Origin: CAVYWD01 sp963772225
Lineage (GTDB): Bacteria > Myxococcota > Myxococcia > Myxococcales > UBA5297
Assembly: GCA_963772225.1 (NCBI GenBank)
Contig: CAVYWD010000002.1
Coordinates: forward strand, 1,550,001 to 1,614,000
DNA length: 64,000 nucleotides
Direction of reading: 5' to 3'
The notes under the pieces are model-generated. The model was not told where the DNA came from. It saw only the letters and a program-made list of their open reading frames with translations, and did no database searches. The position numbers were made by a program, and so were the translations under genes. How positions within the stretch are numbered: the stretch's first letter is position 1; every line of letters starts with the position of its first letter. Shown here in pieces: positions 19,746-28,511 of this stretch.

Positions 19746-21539
19746 CTACCTGACCCCACTCAAGACCGCCGAAATAATAGCGATAGAGCTTCCCGACATC
19801 GCCTGGACCTGAATCGAATGCGCGGAAACCGCGCCCGTGGCAGCGCTCGCGCGAATCCGGTAGCGATAGGTCGCGAGTGGAAGAAGGCCCGAGTCATCAT
19901 AGGACGCGACATTAGGGCTCAGCGAGCCGACCTGAACGAACCCCGCATCTGCGCCGCCCTTCCTCTCTACGGCGAACGATGTCTGATCGGAGGCCTGGTC
20001 GAGCCACTCCAGATGGACGGAATCGCCCGGCCCCGCAGATGCGGACGCTGCGAAAGCGGGCGTTGCATACACGCTGCTGCGAGATGCTGCGCCGCAGATC
20101 TCCCCCGTGTTTGCCACGCAAGGCGTCGAGCACTCCGAGAATGCCGCCGGATTTACAGGAAGCTCGTCCCCCGCATAGCACGCCCCGCCGTTTTCCAGCG
20201 CGGCGTACGAGAAGCCGCTCATCAGTGCCGTATCGATACAAGACTCGACCGTAAAACCCGCCGTGCCCAGCTGAACTCCCAGCGCCCGCGTCGTTCCCTC
20301 TTGAAAGCAGCCCAGAGAAAGCGCCGAAGGATCCGGGAGCGGAAGCGGAAGCCTTGGGGCGGCGCGGAGTCCTGTCGCGAAAAGCTTGTTGCGCCACGAC
20401 CCACCACAAGAGAGGTTGGCGCGTCCGACACACGGCGTGCTGCAGTCTCCATCATAAGCCCGGGTATGCCCCAGGTCATTTCCAGCAAAGCACTGGCTAC
20501 CATTCTGACGCCCAGCGAACGAGTAGCCCGCCTGTGCTGCTGCGGCAATGCATTGGTAGGGGTCCAGCGAGCCATCGCTCGAGAGCAGCACGGGAAGCGC
20601 GCGCTGCGGGGCGTCGAGAAAGCAACCTTGAGCGGAGGGAGACGCGGGCGTCATAATTGAGACCGTCTTCGAGACAGATCCGCCGCTGCTGCAATGGTAG
20701 TCTACCTGATAGTAATTTGTCGCGTTTTCCTGCGCATAAAGATCGGCGCCTACGTCACCGATGCTTGGCACGACGGTTGGCAGGTCGCTGAAGACGCGTC
20801 TCAGATTGGATAAACTAGTTCCTTGAGAGACGGTCACGGTTCCGTTCTCCGACGGAATAAACCAGAGGTGAATGCCCCAGCCCTCGATCGCGCCTACCGA
20901 CCAGCGCTCGTCCGCCGGGTATCCACGATCGAGCGCGATGAGGGGCCCCTCTTTGAAGGCACATGCGGGCGTTGGGGCCGTTGGGATCATCCATTCGATG
21001 GTAACTTCGACGCTCATCGAGGAATCCGCCACCCAGGTGCCCAGCCCACTGATGGACCACGTGCCGGACGCCAACGGCCCTCCCGCAATCTGGAGAGGCC
21101 ATGAATTGTCATGAATGAAGACTCGTCCACCAGAGTCATGACCCACCAGAGTCCAAGTCAAACCATGCGTCACGTTCAGTTGCGAAAGAATCGAGCCGCT
21201 TCCGCCAACTGAGATCTTCGAGAGGAAGAGAGAGGAGACGACAGCATTCGACGGCACGGATGGGGCGGAAGTGCTCCCGCAGTAGAGTCCGTAGGCAAGG
21301 ACGTTGCCATAGGCATCGACTTCAAAGGGTTTTGGATAGCACGTCCAATCAAGCGCGACCGACCCCGTGGTAGATGATAGGCAATTGGGGCATTCGGCCG
21401 GCGTCTTTGAGTCGGCGCCCAACACTGAGAGATTGTCGGACTGAAAGGCCGTCTCGGCATGGGCCAACGCGGGCAACGCGGCGAGAACGGTCAGAACACC
21501 TACGCGGAAGACAGTCGGCAAGAATCTCACGAGTTCCAC
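19746..21539 (-). CDS. Secreted double-WSC, fibronectin-III protein
   Basis: The 597-aa product has a signal peptide ending PALAHA. Residues about 30-300 are an unassigned beta-rich region. Two WSC domains follow (about 305-390 and 410-495): GCFLDAPQRALP ... CSTPCVGRANLSCGG and GCFQEGTTRALG ... CSTPCVANTGEICGA, each with the paired Cys pattern. A C-terminal fibronectin-III-like domain (TYRYRIRASAATG) closes the protein. WSC modules bind carbohydrate and are best known in fungi. The protein may attach to cell walls. Neighbours on the same strand are also exported. Confidence 0.82.
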   Translation of the reverse strand: MELVRFLPTVFRVGVLTVLAALPALAHAETAFQSDNLSVLGADSKTPAECPNCLSSTTGSVALDWTCYPKPFEVDAYGNVLAYGLYCGSTSAPSVPSNAVVSSLFLSKISVGGSGSILSQLNVTHGLTWTLVGHDSGGRVFIHDNSWPLQIAGGPLASGTWSISGLGTWVADSSMSVEVTIEWMIPTAPTPACAFKEGPLIALDRGYPADERWSVGAIEGWGIHLWFIPSENGTVTVSQGTSLSNLRRVFSDLPTVVPSIGDVGADLYAQENATNYYQVDYHCSSGGSVSKTVSIMTPASPSAQGCFLDAPQRALPVLLSSDGSLDPYQCIAAAAQAGYSFAGRQNGSQCFAGNDLGHTRAYDGDCSTPCVGRANLSCGGSWRNKLFATGLRAAPRLPLPLPDPSALSLGCFQEGTTRALGVQLGTAGFTVESCIDTALMSGFSYAALENGGACYAGDELPVNPAAFSECSTPCVANTGEICGAASRSSVYATPAFAASASAGPGDSVHLEWLDQASDQTSFAVERKGGADAGFVQVGSLSPNVASYDDSGLLPLATYRYRIRASAATGAVSAHSIQVQAMSGSSIAIISAVLSGVR

Positions 21540-21646
21540 CTCCTAAGAGTACGGCAATGGCTCCTCGGCCGTGCTGAACCAAACGAGAGCCGAGCACCCG
21601 GCAGCCGGACCTCGCCGCCGCCCGACAGCCATTCAGCCGAAGTGCT

Positions 21647-23158
21647 TCAAAACAGAACCGGCACAAAGGCGCCGGAGTACACGAACGCAAACGATCCATA
21701 GTCCGGCGCGCTCGAGTAAATGGCCTCCCAGCGACTCGCATCCGGGTCCGGCCCGAGCAACAGGTTGAGCATCAGCATGCAGTCCCAACCGTTGGGAGCT
21801 GTGCCTCCAATGTTCGCCCACTGCCAGCCAGCCCTGCCGTTTAGAAGAGGCGGGCGCTCTGCAGGGCAACTCTGCAGCACAAGATCGGCGACCTCGCTGG
21901 ACGCGCCCTCGCGGATGAATCGCAACGAAGGGTCAGTGCCGCCTTGGTAGTTGGCGATGCACTCCTCCCCCGTCGGGTCCGAGCCGCTGCTCACATTTCG
22001 CTTTCTTCCGGTGAGTATTTGGTCCAGCAGATATTCGTACGCGACCAAGTTCATCCGCCAACCTCTCGACTGGGCTCCGTGGCACGCGTATGCGGCGCGA
22101 TCCGCCACCGGATCCTGCGGCTTGGGATTGAAGTCGACGCCCCCGCTCGATACCCCGACGTTCTGGAAGGTGTCCTGGAAGAGCCCCAGGAACTCGCTGC
22201 TGTTCTGAATGAACGTACAGTCGCCGTGGCCGTACGCCTGATGGGCGCAGTCGAGCGGGTTTTCGGACGTGACCACCGAGGCTCCCACACACAGGCTCGC
22301 GGTGGCAATGCATTCTCGAATCTGGCGATCGGATGGTTCAAATTGCTTGTTCACGGCCCAGAGTGAGCAGAAGTCCCCCGTCTGACTCAGATCATCATGA
22401 CAGAGCGCGCGAGTTCCACTATGCGGAAAGAGATTTCCGAGTGGGAATATCGGATCATACTTCCGCGGCGCTGCCATGTAGTCGCGCCAGCGCGAGGCGG
22501 CTGCGGCGTCGTGAGTGGAGGCAAGATAGAGGAGGCTTCCGATGCTGTGGTCCCTGGAGAAGCTCGCGGTGATGGAGAAGTCACAGTTCTGGCCAAGGAC
22601 GCAATTGAGGAGATTGTCGGCGTTCACCGGGTCCTTCGATTCCTCGCACTTTGTGACGGCCGCGAGCGGGCTTCGCCACCATTTCCCGGATTCGTCCTGC
22701 GCCTGGCGCGCGCTCTCGCAGAAGAAGGGCTCTCCGGAGGCGCACAGAAGGCCGTGGATGAGGTTCGAGTCGCGCCCGGCATTGGTGCAGGACCATGTGC
22801 CGCCGTTCAGCGGGCATTGGCTGTTGTCGTCGTAGTCGGTCGTGCGGTCGGAGTAGACCGTGTGGCCGCAGAGGTTGATGGTCGCCCAGGTTCGGACCTG
22901 ACGGCGCAGGGTCTCGAGCGCGGAGCGCTGGTCGGCGGTCATGGGGCTTGCATCTTCTATATCAGAGGCGGGGCGCCCAACGAGGGGGTGAAGACCGGGC
23001 CGGCAGGTGTCCCCGGCAAGGCTATGGATGCACTTTAGACGCTCGTTACAGGATACGCGGGAGCAGCACGCCTGATCGGTTTCTCCACAGTCTGCGACCG
23101 CGCTTCCCTCTGAGAGCATGAGCACAGTTACAGCGAGCATTGACGCGATTAGGCGCAT
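21647..23158 (-). CDS. Cys-rich exported protein of unknown function
   Basis: The 503-aa product has a signal peptide (MRLIASMLAVTVLMLSEGSAVA) followed by an immediate Cys-rich segment (DCGETDQACCSRVSCNERLKC, 20 residues or so) and many further Cys, suggesting disulfides. Sequence such as WATINLCGHTVYSD, SLCVGASVVTSEN and NGWDCMLMLNLLLG gives no family I recognise. The frame stays open upstream to 23341, but the signal peptide sets ATG 23158. It lies in the same minus-strand secreted cluster as the WSC protein. Confidence 0.7.
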   Translation of the reverse strand: MRLIASMLAVTVLMLSEGSAVADCGETDQACCSRVSCNERLKCIHSLAGDTCRPGLHPLVGRPASDIEDASPMTADQRSALETLRRQVRTWATINLCGHTVYSDRTTDYDDNSQCPLNGGTWSCTNAGRDSNLIHGLLCASGEPFFCESARQAQDESGKWWRSPLAAVTKCEESKDPVNADNLLNCVLGQNCDFSITASFSRDHSIGSLLYLASTHDAAAASRWRDYMAAPRKYDPIFPLGNLFPHSGTRALCHDDLSQTGDFCSLWAVNKQFEPSDRQIRECIATASLCVGASVVTSENPLDCAHQAYGHGDCTFIQNSSEFLGLFQDTFQNVGVSSGGVDFNPKPQDPVADRAAYACHGAQSRGWRMNLVAYEYLLDQILTGRKRNVSSGSDPTGEECIANYQGGTDPSLRFIREGASSEVADLVLQSCPAERPPLLNGRAGWQWANIGGTAPNGWDCMLMLNLLLGPDPDASRWEAIYSSAPDYGSFAFVYSGAFVPVLF

Positions 23159-23461
23159 GATACATCTCAGTTTCACTGTCGGATTCCGCAGCGGACGACC
23201 ACCTAGATCGTGCGCCCAAACACCCGGAACGAGCATTAGAGCCCACGCGGTTAGCTCGAGCGCAGCACTGCCACGAGGTCTCTGCTCGAGGACCGAGCCC
23301 TCTTCTTCGCTGAATTCCGCTCGAGCTAATCCGCCGCGCAATCGAAATATGGCGCGCAGTTCTTCGCAGCGTGTGCCTACGCGGATCTGAGGGTTTGTCT
23401 CAGGTTCGGCGTTTTTGGCGGCGGCCCCTAAGCTGGCGCTTGCGCGCCCGCGCAGGTGTCG

Positions 23462-23803
23462 CTACAGAAGCTGGATAGATTGAATTGGGCAGCCCCACTG
23501 ACCAACATGGTCGGATGTCGCAATCTGGACTGGTCTTGCAGCAAGCTTTGCTGCCATCAGAATAGATGCAAATGTCTTCTGACCTTCAATAGTGACGTTG
23601 CCCTGGCCAGCGATAGCATAGGCTGAATCCGCTCCGGTGCCGGCAGCACAAAACGAGGCGACCCCTTCGAGTTGAACGTAGAAACTTCCATCCACCGAGA
23701 CCTGAAGGACGCTGATCTTGCCCTGCTGAGTTCCTGCAAAGGCCGAGGATGGAACGACCGCAATCCCTACAAGCACGGAAAGAAGCGAAATTGCTCTCTT
23801 CAT
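23462..23803 (-). CDS. Small exported protein of unknown function
   Basis: The 113-aa product has a signal peptide (MKRAISLLSVLVGIAVVPSSAFA). The mature part is about 85 residues: a strand pair (GKISVLQVSVDGSFYVQLE), then KTFASILMAAKLAARPVQI and a closing GCPIQSIQLL. The two Cys could form a disulfide. The pattern of a strand pair followed by an A-rich helix and PVxI recurs in small secreted bacterial proteins of unknown role. GGAGG seven bases upstream fixes ATG 23803. Confidence 0.7.
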   Translation of the reverse strand: MKRAISLLSVLVGIAVVPSSAFAGTQQGKISVLQVSVDGSFYVQLEGVASFCAAGTGADSAYAIAGQGNVTIEGQKTFASILMAAKLAARPVQIATSDHVGQWGCPIQSIQLL

Positions 23804-23938
23804 ACAAGCCTCCATAATCCTAAGTTAGTTCAACCCACCTCGAGCGACACCCATAGAACCGCCATACTGAATGTTTCTGGCCCGAAATGCAGGGCTCCAT
23901 GCCCACCAAGCAATACGGCATTCATACGTATCGACACT

Positions 23939-24235
23939 TCAGTTGTTATTCAAGAGGATCGGCACAATCCAAACCCAAGAAGCGCCGTCGTCACCTCCCG
24001 CATCCTGCGCAGCGGTGCTCTGATTTTCATTTGCGTCTTGCGCGTCGTGCCCACCTGCGTCGCCGCAGGCATCGGCAACCGATGCGTTGCTGGCATCAAC
24101 CGCGTCTGTGGATGTGCTCGGAGCCTGGCATTCATAGCGCGTGCCAAAATCGAAGCTGCAACCACTCATCGTGCCTGCCATCAAATGGGCCACCAGCAGG
24201 CTCAACAAGACCACAGTGGCACGTTTCAAGTTCAT
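23939..24235 (-). CDS. Small Asp/Ala-rich lipoprotein
   Basis: The 98-aa product has a lipobox (AGTMSGCSF, C27) and a low-complexity linker rich in Asp, Ala and Gly (DAVDASNASVADACGDAGG), a common spacer in myxobacterial surface lipoproteins. It ends with a short hydrophobic end, ASWVWIVPILLNNN. No domain is recognisable. GGGGGGA precedes ATG 24235. It is the last member of the minus-strand secreted run. Confidence 0.6.
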   Translation of the reverse strand: MNLKRATVVLLSLLVAHLMAGTMSGCSFDFGTRYECQAPSTSTDAVDASNASVADACGDAGGHDAQDANENQSTAAQDAGGDDGASWVWIVPILLNNN

Positions 24236-24285
24236 CGCATTCGTCCCCCCTATACGCCGAGCGTTCGCCCGTCGGCGAACTTTCT

Positions 24286-25890
24286 TCACCACGCACCCGC
24301 CGCGCCGATGGCGACGCCGCCCTGAACAGGACCAATCTCCAAGGACATCGCGCCGTTAGCCCCCGGCGCATGGCGCGAGTCCAAGACCAGCAGCACCGCG
24401 CCAGCCACGGCGAGCCCCAGAGCACCACCGCCCAGAACCCGCGAAGCGAGCAGCCGCCGCTCCGTAGTAGCCCGCAGCGCCTCCGCCTGCGAGTCGCTGC
24501 CCGCCCTCTGGTAGTCGCGATAGGCCGAAGCCGCGAGCCCATACAGCACCGCTCCCCCCGCGCCGAGCGCGGCGCCCGTCCCCACTCCCGCCCACCCCCA
24601 AGTCCGCAGCGGCCGAGAGTCCCTGGCGCCGCCGTCCGCATCGACCGCCGAGCGCAGGCGAAGCTCCTCCGACACTCTCCCCGTCACATCCTCGCGATAG
24701 AACGCCAAACCGAAGGGCGTCCGGAAGAGATCGCGCCGAAACGACTCCTCCACGCTGCCCTTCCCCGCTTCGCTCAAGGCCGAGAAGGTGAGCTCGCTTG
24801 CCGCGACGCGCGCTCGCCCTCGAATGCTCGCCTCGCGCGCTGCGGTTCGAAGGAAGAAGGGCTCCTGCCCCACGAGGGCGAGCCGAACGGCCTGCTCCCT
24901 CGACGGATGAAAGTCCGCAATCCGCACCCCGCGGGCATCCTCGACCGAGAACCGCTCCGCGTGCTCCGCGCCCACCTCCACGACTGGCGAGTCGGCGAGC
25001 GCCGCGAGGTCGAGCAACGGCAAGTCCGGCCGCGACGCAGGCGCCCGATAGAAGACGCGCAGCCGCGCCCGGGGCACGTCAATGGCCGCGTTGGCTGCGT
25101 CGACGAACGCCGCGGCCTCCGCGTACGTCACCTTGCCGTCACCGTCCACATCGGCCGCGCCGAGCAGCGCGCTCCGCAGCTCGTGGGAGAAGATCCCCGC
25201 CTCCCACCGCCCCCACTCGTGGGTTTCCGACTCGTTGGATGCCGCGAGGATGACCCCCGTGTTCGGATGGCCCGCCAGTTCCTCGGAAGCGAGGAAATCC
25301 TGGACGACCGCTCGGTAGTTGCCCTCCTTGTCGCTCACCGCTCCCCGGCGCTGGACCAGAAAGTAGGCCTGGCACGCATCGAGGATGATGTGGTTGAACG
25401 TGGCCGGGGAAGGGCCGATGACCTCGCGATAGAGCTGCGAGCGCGAGAGCCTCGCGTCCAGCAGGTTGACGTAGCCTTCGTGATTTCGGCCGAGCTGCCC
25501 ATGGCCCGAGTAGACGAAGTAGAAGTGCGTCTCGCGGCCAGCCTCCCGGTCCGCGCGGATCTGCTGAAAAATCTCCCCCAGCGCCGCAAGGAGCTGCTGC
25601 CTCGACGGCGCCCGCATGACCTGAGCCGCCTCGGCGAACCGTCGCTGGTTCTCCGAATCGAGCGCCACCAGGAGCGCCACATGCGCGCCGGCGGCCTTGA
25701 ACAGCTCGTAGAACTTCACCGCGTCCTGGTCGGCGTAGGTCAGCCGCGCCACACCTTCATCCAGGCTCGCGTTGTTCCCGATGACGACGGCGTAGCGCCG
25801 GGGCGGCTCTGCGGCCAAGCCAGGCGCCGCAAGCCCGAGCAGCATTGCCACGCCGGCGAGCGCCGCGGCGCTCCGCAATACCTTTTTCAT
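24286..25890 (-). CDS. Caspase-like (C14) protein with membrane helices
   Basis: The 534-aa product has a signal peptide or first helix (LAGVAMLLGLAAPGLAA) and a caspase-fold domain with catalytic His130 (FYFVYSGHGQ) and Cys173 (IILDACQAYF). An EF-hand-like loop (AADVDGDGKVTYAEAAAF) lies near residue 245, and two C-terminal helices (GTGAALGAGGAVLYGLA and GGALGLAVAGAVLLVL) follow. The dyad is intact. Its start overlaps the end of the anti-sigma-like gene (25887-25890), so it is the third gene of a sigma/anti-sigma/caspase operon. It probably acts in stress signalling or regulated death; the substrate is unknown. Confidence 0.88.
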   Translation of the reverse strand: MKKVLRSAAALAGVAMLLGLAAPGLAAEPPRRYAVVIGNNASLDEGVARLTYADQDAVKFYELFKAAGAHVALLVALDSENQRRFAEAAQVMRAPSRQQLLAALGEIFQQIRADREAGRETHFYFVYSGHGQLGRNHEGYVNLLDARLSRSQLYREVIGPSPATFNHIILDACQAYFLVQRRGAVSDKEGNYRAVVQDFLASEELAGHPNTGVILAASNESETHEWGRWEAGIFSHELRSALLGAADVDGDGKVTYAEAAAFVDAANAAIDVPRARLRVFYRAPASRPDLPLLDLAALADSPVVEVGAEHAERFSVEDARGVRIADFHPSREQAVRLALVGQEPFFLRTAAREASIRGRARVAASELTFSALSEAGKGSVEESFRRDLFRTPFGLAFYREDVTGRVSEELRLRSAVDADGGARDSRPLRTWGWAGVGTGAALGAGGAVLYGLAASAYRDYQRAGSDSQAEALRATTERRLLASRVLGGGALGLAVAGAVLLVLDSRHAPGANGAMSLEIGPVQGGVAIGAAGAW

Positions 25891-26793
25891 TGAGCTCCTC
25901 CCCCGCGGCTTGCCGCTGCCGCTCCCAACTCCACGCGAATCGAGTCCTCGACGGTGTCAAGAATGCCCAGCGGTAGCGGCTCGAGCCTCTCCAATGCCCC
26001 GTCCCGCGCCGCCAGCGCTCGCACCGCACCCTCCACGGCCGCCCTGTCGACAGGCTCCTTCGAGAAGAATCGCCGCAACGCGCAGCCAGCCCGCGCGGTG
26101 AAAGATTGACAGGCGGATGCCGTCATTCAGCGGCTCGTCGACCCGCTCCGGCTCGATGAGGATGCTCCGGTCGCTCTCCGGCCCAGGGTAGTACCAGCGC
26201 ACCGTCCCGCCCTCCTGGATTCCGAGCAGGGCAAGGTACCGCATCCCCTTGCGAAGGTTCGTATACGTGAAGGTGACGACGTCCGACACGAGGAGCTCCG
26301 AGCCCTCGTCGACCTTCGCCTCTCGCGGCACGACCCGCAGGAGCCGAAACCCGGTTTCGGCGGTCTTTGCGTTGAATGCTGCCCCGGGCCCACGAGCTAC
26401 GATCTCAGCAGGCGCAAGCCTCGAGCCCTCGCCGATCGGCACGCGATGCGAGACTGGCCCGGGCGCGCGACTGACCAGGATGACCATGGCCGCGCACGCC
26501 AGGGCGGCCGCCGGGGCCAGGAATCGCGGTGCCCATCGCCCTGGCTTCGCCCGGACCTCAGCTGGCGTGGCGCCGAACACGGCGGAGGCCATTCGCTCAA
26601 CGGCGAGCCGGCTCGGCTCCTCCAGGGCTCCACAGAGCATCGCCTCGAAGGCGTGGTACCGGCTGAAAACTGCACTGCAGCTCGGGCAGGCGCAAACCTC
26701 CCGGAGGAGCGCGCGGTGCCGGGTGGGCGAGAGCCCGCCCGCGAAGAGCCGATCGATCTGCCAGCGCGTCCAAGAATGGAGATGCGTCCTCAT
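25887..26793 (-). pseudogene. Anti-sigma factor-like membrane protein gene, one frameshift
   Basis: From ATG 26793 the frame gives a zinc-finger-type N-terminus (REVCACPSCSAVFSRYHAFE) and one transmembrane helix (FLAPAAALACAAMVILV). An extracytoplasmic domain with RYLALLGIQEGGTVRWYYPG and NDGIRLSIFHRAGWLRVAA follows, of the DUF4384-like kind. Near 26075 the homologous sequence passes to another frame (FSKEPVDRAAVEGAVRAL) that runs to the stop at 25887. Removing one base joins AAI to FSKEPV. The start overlaps the sigma gene stop (ATGA). It would hold the upstream sigma factor at the membrane. Confidence 0.7.
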
Positions 26794-27468
26794 CGGAGGG
26801 CTCCCAGGAACAACACCAGGGTGCCCGCGAGCCTCTCCAATCCGTTGCGGCCGTACCGGAAACCTTCGAAGAAGCCGTGCTCCTTCATTGCCAGGAAGAA
26901 GCGCTTCTTCAGCGCCTTCTCGCCGCGCTTCACGTGGTGCTCGCTGAGCTGCAGCCGCTGGGCAGTCGCTTCGACCGAAAGGCTCTCGCGAAACCGCGCC
27001 TCGAACAGCCCGCGCTCCACGGGTTCGAGCGATGCGACGAACGCCGCGTAATGGCGCGCGACGTCGGCTCGGTCCAACTCCTCCTCGGCCCGCTCCGGTG
27101 CCGGGTCGCCGTTTGCGTCCGCGGGTTCGGCCAAGCTCGCTTCCTCGCGCTCTCGCGCGCGAAAGCGATCGATGACCATGTTGCGCGCGATCGTGAAGAG
27201 ATAGTTCCGGTACGGATTGATGCCGTCGTAGGCGAGGCGTGCGCCGGGAGAAAACGCCCGCCAGGAACACCTCCTGAACGGCTTCTTCTTTCTCGGCGGT
27301 ATTCGCCAGGGCCTTGAAGAAGCGTCGCTGTCCGCCGCTGTCGAACGAGAATCCAGCGGAGTACAGCGCGTACACCGGCCGCACGTACTCGCGGTAGATC
27401 TCTTCCAAGGCAGCTCTCTCGCCGCGGCGAAAGGCCTCCAGGAGCTCTCGGTCTTCGACAAGCCGCAT
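26790..27468 (-). pseudogene. ECF-type RNA polymerase sigma factor gene, one frameshift
   Basis: From ATG 27468 the sequence is sigma-70 region 2 (RELLEAFRRGERAALEEIYR, NTAEKEEAVQEVFLAG). At about 27250, in a run of four identical bases, the frame changes, and NPYRNYLFTIARNMVIDRF completes region 2. Region 4 follows (LSVEATAQRLQLSEHHVKRG). The C-terminus has an unusual hydrophobic end (LAGTLVLFLGALR). One indel separates the halves. It overlaps the anti-sigma-like gene by four bases and heads the caspase operon. Whether the shift is real or a read error cannot be decided here. Confidence 0.78.
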
Positions 27469-27763
27469 TTCCCCTCCGCGAATTTCCTCGACAGCATCCC
27501 GCAGTTCCCCGGCGAGGAAACGGCGATGCTCGGCAGTTCGTGATGAGCGCGCACTCTAGTACAGGACTTCGCAATGCGCCAGAACGCGTGAGCTCTTGAG
27601 CGATTTGCAAGCTCGAGCCTTGTGCGACGGAGTATGGCGTAAGGATTCTGTCGACCGCCATCTCGCGCAGGGGGCCTTCATCGGCTCCATCCAGAGACGT
27701 CGTGGTCCCAATTCGCACTATCATCGACACAGGCCTGCCGCGGCCTCGCCACCGAAGGTCTCC

Positions 27764-28510
27764 ATGAAGCTCGCATTGCTCGCCGACATCCACGCGAACC
27801 TCGAGGCCCTGGAAGCCTGCCTCTCGCATTCGCGCGAGCAGGGCGCGGACGCCACCGCGTTCCTGGGCGACCTGGTCGGCTACGGCGCCGACCCGGCGGC
27901 GGTCCTCGCGCGGGTGCGCGGGCTCGCGCGCTTCGGCGCTTGGTCGGTGCGAGGGAACCACGACGACGCGGTGGCGCACGACGGCGGAAAAACCATGAAC
28001 GCCGCCGCCCAGGATGCCGTCGCCTGGACGCGCTCGCGCCTGAGCCCGGAGGATTTGGCCTTTCTCGCCTCGCTCCCGCTCTCCGTTCGCGTCGGGGACG
28101 CCCTGCTGGTCCACGGGAGCGCCCTCGCGCCCGAGAGCTGGACCTACGTGACCGACCCCTTCGCCGCCGAGCAGAGCCTCGCCGCCGCGGGCGATGCCCG
28201 CTACGTCTTCTGCGGCCACGTCCACGAGCCCGCCCTCTACTTCACCGGCGCATCGCAGCGCCCCACGCCTTTCCGCCCCGTCCCCGGCGTCGCCATCCCC
28301 GTCCCGACGCACCGCCGTTGGCTCGCCATCGCCGGCGCGGTGGGCCAGGCGCGCGACGGAAACACCGCCGCGAGCTACGCTCTGCACGACACCGAGGCGA
28401 AGTCCCTCACCTTCTTCCGCGTCCCTTACGACTGGCAGGCCACCGCAGCCAAGATGCGCTCCGCGGGCCTGCCGGAGCTCCTGGCCCTGCGCCTGGCGCA
28501 CGGAGAATGA
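27764..28510 (+). CDS. Calcineurin-like metallophosphoesterase
   Basis: The 248-aa product holds all the metal motifs of the YfcE/MJ0936-type phosphoesterases: DIHAN near the start (ALLADIHANLEALE), GDLVGYG, GNHDD (SVRGNHDDAV), HG (LLVHGSAL) and GHVH (VFCGHVHEPA). It should hydrolyse phosphomono- or diesters using two metal ions; the substrate is unknown. ATG 27764 begins the first strand. Its stop lies one base before the GTG of the kinase-UspA gene, so they form one transcription unit. Confidence 0.9.
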   Translation: MKLALLADIHANLEALEACLSHSREQGADATAFLGDLVGYGADPAAVLARVRGLARFGAWSVRGNHDDAVAHDGGKTMNAAAQDAVAWTRSRLSPEDLAFLASLPLSVRVGDALLVHGSALAPESWTYVTDPFAAEQSLAAAGDARYVFCGHVHEPALYFTGASQRPTPFRPVPGVAIPVPTHRRWLAIAGAVGQARDGNTAASYALHDTEAKSLTFFRVPYDWQATAAKMRSAGLPELLALRLAHGE

Positions 28511-28511
28511 C

